From WTGA01 sp965214055 (lineage in GTDB: Bacteria > Pseudomonadota > Gammaproteobacteria > Arenicellales > Poriferihabitantaceae), in contig OZ243931.1 in NCBI GenBank assembly GCA_965214055.1, positions 2,108,001-2,172,000 on the forward strand: a stretch of DNA of 64,000 bases, written 5' to 3'. The notes beneath the pieces were generated by a model. That model searched no databases. It saw nothing but the letters and a program-made list of their open reading frames with translations, and was not told where the DNA came from. The position numbers and the translations under genes were made by a program. The first letter of the stretch is position 1; each line of letters begins with the position of its first letter. Of the stretch, positions 58,963 through 64,000 are shown in pieces.

Positions 58963-60474
58963 ATGCTACCCGCTGCGACAATGAAATTAAATCGTGTCAC
59001 AGTCCATAGAGGAGGTCCGGAAACCATTTACAGACAACTGTGCAAACAGATTCGTGAACTGATACTGACCGGGGAACTGGCCATCGGAACCCGTCTGCCC
59101 TCTACCCGTGAATTGGCCAATGCCTTAACCATTTCCCGGACAACCATTCGGGATGTGTACGAACAGTTGATTGCGGAATCCTATTTATCATCGTCCCGTG
59201 GTCAGGGGACGTTTGTCATCGATCATCCGGTTGTGAAAGCCATTTCCCTGGAACGGTCGACCAGGATGGCATTGGGAAGAAAACGTGGGGGTCATGCCAT
59301 CTGGAAACCCCCGGTTATCTCTGAACGGGGCAGACAGTTTTTATCCATTCCTCTTAGCCATACCGCTCCGGAAGTCTTGCCCTTTAATCCGGCATTGCCG
59401 GATTTCACTTTATTCCCATTTTTGAAGTGGTCCAGAATTCTCAAGAAAACCCTGGTTCGCAGGGACCATGCGGCGATGGATTATGGAGATGCTGCTGGGT
59501 TCGCACCCTTAAAGGACGCGATTGCACGAAACCTGCATCATTTCCGAGGTCTGAATTGTGACCCGAACCAGGTCATCATTGTTGGAAGTTCGGAACAGGC
59601 AATCAGGAGAATGGTGTTTCTTTTGCTGGACCGGGACGAATGTATCTGGTTTGGAGAACCGGGTTTGCATGCGCGTCACAATGCATTTCGAACCGCAGGC
59701 GTCAATACCTGTTCGGTATCGGTGGATGACCAGGGCGCTGTCGTGGATGAGGTCTACCGATTCAAGGAGAAGGTGAAATTGGCCTATGTTGTCCCCTCCA
59801 GTCACTATCCCCTGGGGAATGTCATGTCGCTGCCCCGGCGATTGGAAATACTGAACTGGGCTTCAGCAAACAATGCATGGATACTCGAAGACGATTTCGG
59901 CTGTGAATTCAGTTTCGCCGGGCAGGCACCTCCCCCCATTCAATCCATGGACATGGACCAAAGAGTGATCTACATGGGCGGATACAGCCTGACGTTGTTT
60001 CCTTCCTTGAGAATTGCTTATCTGGTTGTTCCCAAAAATCTCGTCAATGCAGCAGAAAACATGGCCCAGGCGGAACAATCGGTGTCGGCTGTCTTGCAAC
60101 CTGCCCTGGCCGAGTTTATTTCGGCAGGGCACTTCATGGCCCATATCCGGAATATGCGTAAAACATACTACCGTCGTGAGCAGTTTCTGGTGCAATTCCT
60201 GAATCGTCATCTTGCCGATGAAATGGTCGTTACGGGAACCGGGGTGGGGGGGCCGTATCTGGTATTGAATCTGCCGGCCGGTATCAAAGACCATGCACTC
60301 AGCGAAACACTTGCCGAGACAGGAATCATTGCCCACCCGTTGTCGAGCTATTACATACACCACAAGCATGATAGTGGGTGCCGCAATGGCCTGGTATTGG
60401 GGTTTGGGTGTTCTCCCAGAGTGGATCTGGAGCGATGTGCCACCCAACTCGTTGCGTTGGTAAATACCGCGTAA
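58963..60474 (+). CDS. MocR/GntR-type regulator with a degenerate aminotransferase domain
   Basis: 503 residues. The N-terminal GntR winged HTH (residues ~20-85: IYRQLCKQIRELILTGEL, LPSTRELANALTISRTTIRDVYEQL) is fused to a fold-type I aminotransferase-like domain. The PLP Schiff-base lysine expected in a GTFSKTLFPSLR motif is L343 (GGYSLTLFPSLR), and the nearby EDDYDSEF is EDDFGCEF. The protein therefore should not bind PLP covalently and may sense another ligand. An ATG at 58981 (MKLNRV) is an alternative start. Possible target: the divergent gene at 57928. Confidence 0.86.
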   Translation: MLPAATMKLNRVTVHRGGPETIYRQLCKQIRELILTGELAIGTRLPSTRELANALTISRTTIRDVYEQLIAESYLSSSRGQGTFVIDHPVVKAISLERSTRMALGRKRGGHAIWKPPVISERGRQFLSIPLSHTAPEVLPFNPALPDFTLFPFLKWSRILKKTLVRRDHAAMDYGDAAGFAPLKDAIARNLHHFRGLNCDPNQVIIVGSSEQAIRRMVFLLLDRDECIWFGEPGLHARHNAFRTAGVNTCSVSVDDQGAVVDEVYRFKEKVKLAYVVPSSHYPLGNVMSLPRRLEILNWASANNAWILEDDFGCEFSFAGQAPPPIQSMDMDQRVIYMGGYSLTLFPSLRIAYLVVPKNLVNAAENMAQAEQSVSAVLQPALAEFISAGHFMAHIRNMRKTYYRREQFLVQFLNRHLADEMVVTGTGVGGPYLVLNLPAGIKDHALSETLAETGIIAHPLSSYYIHHKHDSGCRNGLVLGFGCSPRVDLERCATQLVALVNTA

Positions 60475-60806
60475 TGGCTTGTATGAAACATGAAACAACC
60501 CCTCCATTGCCGGCCTGGGGAGAAGGATGGCAGAAGGTATACCCGGTTTCTCTTTGTCTGAGGCAAATGGGGACGATGATATGATCGCCACCAGGGGGTT
60601 GTTGATTCGGGCAGCCTCCCAATGTTCCCATTTGGCTGTTAATTGATGGCGAAGTCATAGAAAATATTCCAGTCGGAAAATGGTACAGTTTCCCTTCAGC
60701 CGCCGTTAATCGCGGTTTGATACGATGGGCCCGACTTCCGATGCGATGGTGTCCAAAAGGAGCCCCTGCAGAACAAAATGGGATATGCGAGACGGGAACG
60801 ATATTG
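60475..60806. other. Intergenic stretch before the M16 protease gene
   Basis: 332 bp; the reading frame of the protease is open from 60717 but looks non-native before MNDQRR. No other feature recognised. Confidence 0.35.
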
Positions 60807-63713
60807 ATGAATGATCAGCGACGGACACTTAACCCTCTCCAGTCCAGGCCTGCCCGCGTGAAAAACCGGACAGTGAAAACAGTGGTTAGATGGTCCATGG
60901 TTTTCACTTTATTCCTTGTGGCCGCTGCCGGAGCCGGAGAGATCGTTGTGAAAAGCCCGGTGGATGACAAGTCCTACCGATATCTCGAACTGGATAACCG
61001 GCTGAAGGTTTTGCTGGTTTCGGACCGCGATACCGATCAGGCTGCTGCGGCACTGGATGTCCACGTCGGCAATGCCTCCGATCCCGATGACTGGCCGGGG
61101 TTGGCACACTTTCTGGAACACATGCTGTTCCTTGGAACCGAAAAATATCCTGAGGCGAGAGGTTTTCAGGAGTTTATTGATACCCACGGCGGTAACCACA
61201 ATGCCTACACATCCTTTGAGCATACCAATTACTATTTCAACATTGCCGCGGAGTTTCTCGATCCCGCACTGGACCGGTTTTCCCGATTTTTTGTCGACCC
61301 CACCTTTGATGAAGTCTATGTCGATCGGGAACGGGCTGTTGTACATTCCGAGTATCAATCCCGCAAAAAAAATGAAAGGCGGCGCCTGTGGGATGCAGAA
61401 AAGCAATGGTTGAATCCCGCCCATCCAAGTTCCCGGTTTTCTGTGGGGTCCCTGGAGACGTTGCGGGACCGGGAAGGGATGAAGGCGCGGGACAAATTGA
61501 TCGGGTTTTATGAACAATACTATTCTTCAAGTGTGATGGCTTTGGTCGTTGTTGGCCGGGAATCTTTGGATGAGTTGGAAAGACTGGTGGTGGGCAAGTT
61601 CATTCAAATACCGGACAGGGAGATTCAGCCGCAGCCTGTCTCCGAGGCGTACATGAATGCAGCATTGATCCCTGCCAGACTGAACACCATCCCCGAAACC
61701 GAACAAAACAGTGTCCGGTTTGCGTTTCCGATTCCTTCTACCCTTGACGAGTACCGGTTCAAACCCCTCAGTTATATTGCAGAGTTGCTGGGTCACGAGG
61801 CGGAAGGCTCCGTGTATTCCGTCATCAAGGCACTGGGCTGGGCAGAGGGCCTGAGTGCCGGGGTGGGTTTCATGGATGGGGTTCAGGGAGAGTTTTCTGT
61901 TCGGATCCAGTTGACCGAAGTCGGTCTGGAGAAGATCCCTGAAATCGGAGAAATCCTGTTCTCGGGGTTGAAACTGATCAGGGACACCGGGATTCATGAA
62001 TGGCGATATACCGAGCAGAGCAAGCTTGCGAAGATGACTTTCCGGTTTGCCCCTGAAATGGAGGCAGGATGGCTGGCGCAATCCCTCGCCTACCGATTGC
62101 AGGTGTATGAAGCCGAAGATGTTTTGCAGGGTCCCTATATGATGACGGGATTTGATCCCCAAAGAATCGAACAATTGCTTGAATTCCTGAATCCGAAAAA
62201 CGTCAATATTCATGTTACCGGCCAGACGCTGGAAGCAGACCGCAAAACCGAATACTACGAGGTGGACTATGCCCTGTCACCCATGAACCCCGCCACCACG
62301 GCAAGGTGGGAAAATACCGGGATCGACCCCCGGCTCAGGCTGCCCGAAGCCAATCCCTATATTCCTGAACGGCTGGAATTGTTGGAGTCGGAAGCGGCGG
62401 CGGATGTCCCGGAAGCACTCCATACCGATTCCGGGACAGTGGTCTGGTATCGGTTTGACGAAGAGTTCGGTGCCCCCCGTGCCAATTTCTATTTCAACAT
62501 CATGTCGCCGATGGTGAATGCAAGTCCACGGGACCGGGTGCTCACCGAATTGTATGTTCGCATGGTCAACAGTCAGTTGAAGCATGTGAGTTATCCGGCT
62601 TATCTTGCCGACATCCACTATGACCTTTATCGGCATGGCCGTGGTGTTTCGATGAGAATGAGTGGTTTTGAGGACAAGCAATCCGAACTCCTGGGTGCGA
62701 TCACCGAAGCCATGGCGAACCTGGAACGGGATGAAAATCGATTTCTGGTGGAAAAGGCTGCCTTGCTCAGGGAACTGAATAATGTGACCCGGGACCCCCC
62801 GTCATCACAGGCCGTGCACGAGGTGTACCGATTGTTGTTGAACCCGTACTGGACGGAAGAAGAACGAATCGCAGCACTGCAGGGCCTGCAGGTCGACGAT
62901 GTCCTCCATTTTGCATCCCGATTGTTTGAAAAAGTGAAAGTTCGGGTTTTGTCCCATGGAGACGTGAGTGTGGACAAGACCAGGGAGAGAACCCGGATTC
63001 TGGATACGTTACTGGAAAAAAGTGAGCGGATAGATCATGTCGACCGGCCAGGAATCCGTGTGCTTGACCGCAAAGCCCGGTTTTTACGGACACTTTCTGT
63101 GGATCATTCCGACTCTGCACTGCTGGTCTATTTCCAAGGGCAGGATGACTCCAGGGAAGAGCGGGCCCGGCTTGTTCTTCTCCAGAATCTATTGGAATCC
63201 GACTTCTATACCCAACTCAGAACCAACCAACAGGCCGGGTACCTGGTGCATGCCAATACGATTTCCATTGATAATACGCCGGGGCTGGTTTTTTCCGTGC
63301 AAAGCTCATTGTACTCACCCCTTGAACTCAATGCGTTGTACGATGGTTTCATTGTGGACTTCAATCAGATACTTCGGGGGATGAACCAGCAAAAATACCA
63401 ACAGGTCAAGGACGGTCTGGTTGTTAAAGTTCTGGGACAGGACAAGAACCTGTCAGACCGTTCAAGACGGTATTGGAGAGAAATCGATCAGGAGGAGTGG
63501 GATTTTGAGAGCCGGGAAAAATTTGTCAAAGCCATCAACAGCCTGACCCTGGAGCACATGCGGGAGTACTATGAGTCGATTATTGTTGATCGCGGAGGTG
63601 AAATACTCGTGCAACTCCCGGGAATACAGGGCCAGACCCGGTCCGATACGATTCCCGGGTCCCCTTTCACAGTGATCGGCAGTCCCCTGGAATTTCGCGA
63701 GTTTGTGGAATAA
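60807..63713 (+). CDS. M16-family zinc metalloprotease (pitrilysin/protease III type)
   Basis: 968 residues, close to E. coli pitrilysin. The start MNDQRRTLNP was chosen over an upstream frame extension. A positively charged lead and hydrophobic segment (MVFTLFLVAAAGAGEI, about 31-46) indicate export to the periplasm. The inverted zinc motif is HFLEH (H101, E104, H105), with the third ligand E182 77 residues on (VVHSEYQ), the pitrilysin spacing. The second, inactive half and C-terminal lobe (LRTNQQAGYLVHANT) are present. It degrades small peptides inside a closed chamber. Confidence 0.92.
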   Translation: MNDQRRTLNPLQSRPARVKNRTVKTVVRWSMVFTLFLVAAAGAGEIVVKSPVDDKSYRYLELDNRLKVLLVSDRDTDQAAAALDVHVGNASDPDDWPGLAHFLEHMLFLGTEKYPEARGFQEFIDTHGGNHNAYTSFEHTNYYFNIAAEFLDPALDRFSRFFVDPTFDEVYVDRERAVVHSEYQSRKKNERRRLWDAEKQWLNPAHPSSRFSVGSLETLRDREGMKARDKLIGFYEQYYSSSVMALVVVGRESLDELERLVVGKFIQIPDREIQPQPVSEAYMNAALIPARLNTIPETEQNSVRFAFPIPSTLDEYRFKPLSYIAELLGHEAEGSVYSVIKALGWAEGLSAGVGFMDGVQGEFSVRIQLTEVGLEKIPEIGEILFSGLKLIRDTGIHEWRYTEQSKLAKMTFRFAPEMEAGWLAQSLAYRLQVYEAEDVLQGPYMMTGFDPQRIEQLLEFLNPKNVNIHVTGQTLEADRKTEYYEVDYALSPMNPATTARWENTGIDPRLRLPEANPYIPERLELLESEAAADVPEALHTDSGTVVWYRFDEEFGAPRANFYFNIMSPMVNASPRDRVLTELYVRMVNSQLKHVSYPAYLADIHYDLYRHGRGVSMRMSGFEDKQSELLGAITEAMANLERDENRFLVEKAALLRELNNVTRDPPSSQAVHEVYRLLLNPYWTEEERIAALQGLQVDDVLHFASRLFEKVKVRVLSHGDVSVDKTRERTRILDTLLEKSERIDHVDRPGIRVLDRKARFLRTLSVDHSDSALLVYFQGQDDSREERARLVLLQNLLESDFYTQLRTNQQAGYLVHANTISIDNTPGLVFSVQSSLYSPLELNALYDGFIVDFNQILRGMNQQKYQQVKDGLVVKVLGQDKNLSDRSRRYWREIDQEEWDFESREKFVKAINSLTLEHMREYYESIIVDRGGEILVQLPGIQGQTRSDTIPGSPFTVIGSPLEFREFVE

Positions 63714-63739
63714 CCGGTAAATTGTTCGGTGGAACCGCA

Positions 63740-64000
63740 ATGACGAGATTGAAATTGCAAAATACGGTGCATCGGGTTTGCAGGGAAGTGGGCAATATCC
63801 TGACCTCCCGAAACCAGACCGTCTGCACGGTGGAATCCTGTACAGGTGGTGGCATTGCCTATGCCATCACGGCGGTTGCCGGAAGTTCAAACTGGTTTCA
63901 AAGGGGGTATGTGACCTACAGCAATGATGCGAAATCCGGCATGGTGAATGTTCCCCGGGAGTTGCTCTGCGAACAGGGTGCGGTCAGTATTGCGGTGGCT
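63740..64000 (+). CDS. CinA C-terminal/PncC-like nicotinamide-nucleotide amidase, truncated by window end
   Basis: First 87 residues only. VCTVESCTGGGIAYAITAVAGSSNWF and GYVTYSNDAKSGMVNVP match the CinA_C/PncC domain (usual TAESCTGG..A..T..pGSS..F.GG.VTYSN.aK). It would deamidate NMN to nicotinic acid mononucleotide. It starts 26 bp after the protease gene. Confidence 0.9.
   Translation, partial: MTRLKLQNTVHRVCREVGNILTSRNQTVCTVESCTGGGIAYAITAVAGSSNWFQRGYVTYSNDAKSGMVNVPRELLCEQGAVSIAVA

Overview
The window (about 55% G+C by eye) looks like a gammaproteobacterial chromosome: a pitrilysin-type M16 protease, gltX next to tRNA-Glu and tRNA-Gln genes, CCA-encoding tRNAs, and an integrative conjugative element (ICE) of the PFGI-1/MPF_G kind. 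The species cannot be fixed from the sequence. It has three parts.

(1) 1 to about 20.6 kb: the partition/replication end and part of the conjugation module of an ICE, all on the minus strand. In transcription order: ParA, ParB, DUF2857 and STY4528-like replication proteins, topoisomerase III, a PFL_4669-like protein, an orphan Dam-like methylase and Ssb; a cargo patch with two small genes and a BstYI/BglII-like restriction-modification pair; a DUF3577 protein; then a tightly overlapped operon from PilL to TraD and a RAQPRD-type protein cut by the left edge. Unusual non-coding layers lie on top: twelve copies of a 17-bp palindrome (TGGCCWCASTGWGGCCA), two copies of a structured leader before two unrelated genes, three 21-bp iteron-like palindromes inside the replication gene, a probable structured RNA, and a tandem gene duplication. 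The integrase end is outside the window.

(2) 20.6-27.6 kb: a non-coding scar with mobile-element-like debris on each side of a complete opp-type oligopeptide transporter operon (SBP, two permeases, two ATPases).

(3) 27.6-53.5 kb: what appears to be a dedicated catabolic island for guanidino compounds. It holds a glutamine-synthetase-like ligase, an MBL-fold hydrolase, a LysR regulator, a NitT/TauT-type binding protein, a GdmH-like nickel guanidine hydrolase with a His-rich insertion, an Lrp-type regulator, a His-rich HypB, and a pair of ureohydrolases of which one keeps and one has lost the metal ligands. An opposing operon encodes a toluene-4-monooxygenase-like diiron oxygenase without its reductase, a single-chain triple RidA protein and a deacetylase/imidase-family hydrolase. 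A second Lrp regulator, a complete NitT/TauT ABC transporter and a full urease operon (ureE-F-AB-C-G-D) follow. Working model (inference): substituted guanidines are imported, oxidised or hydrolysed to guanidine and amines, guanidine is cut to urea and ammonia, and urease finishes the job, with HypB and the Ure proteins supplying nickel.

(4) 53.7-64 kb: ordinary chromosome: gltX, tRNA-Ala, tRNA-Glu, tRNA-Gln, a Tat-exported peptide-binding protein, an endonuclease/phosphatase-family protein, a MocR-type regulator lacking its PLP lysine, an M16 protease and the start of a CinA/PncC gene.
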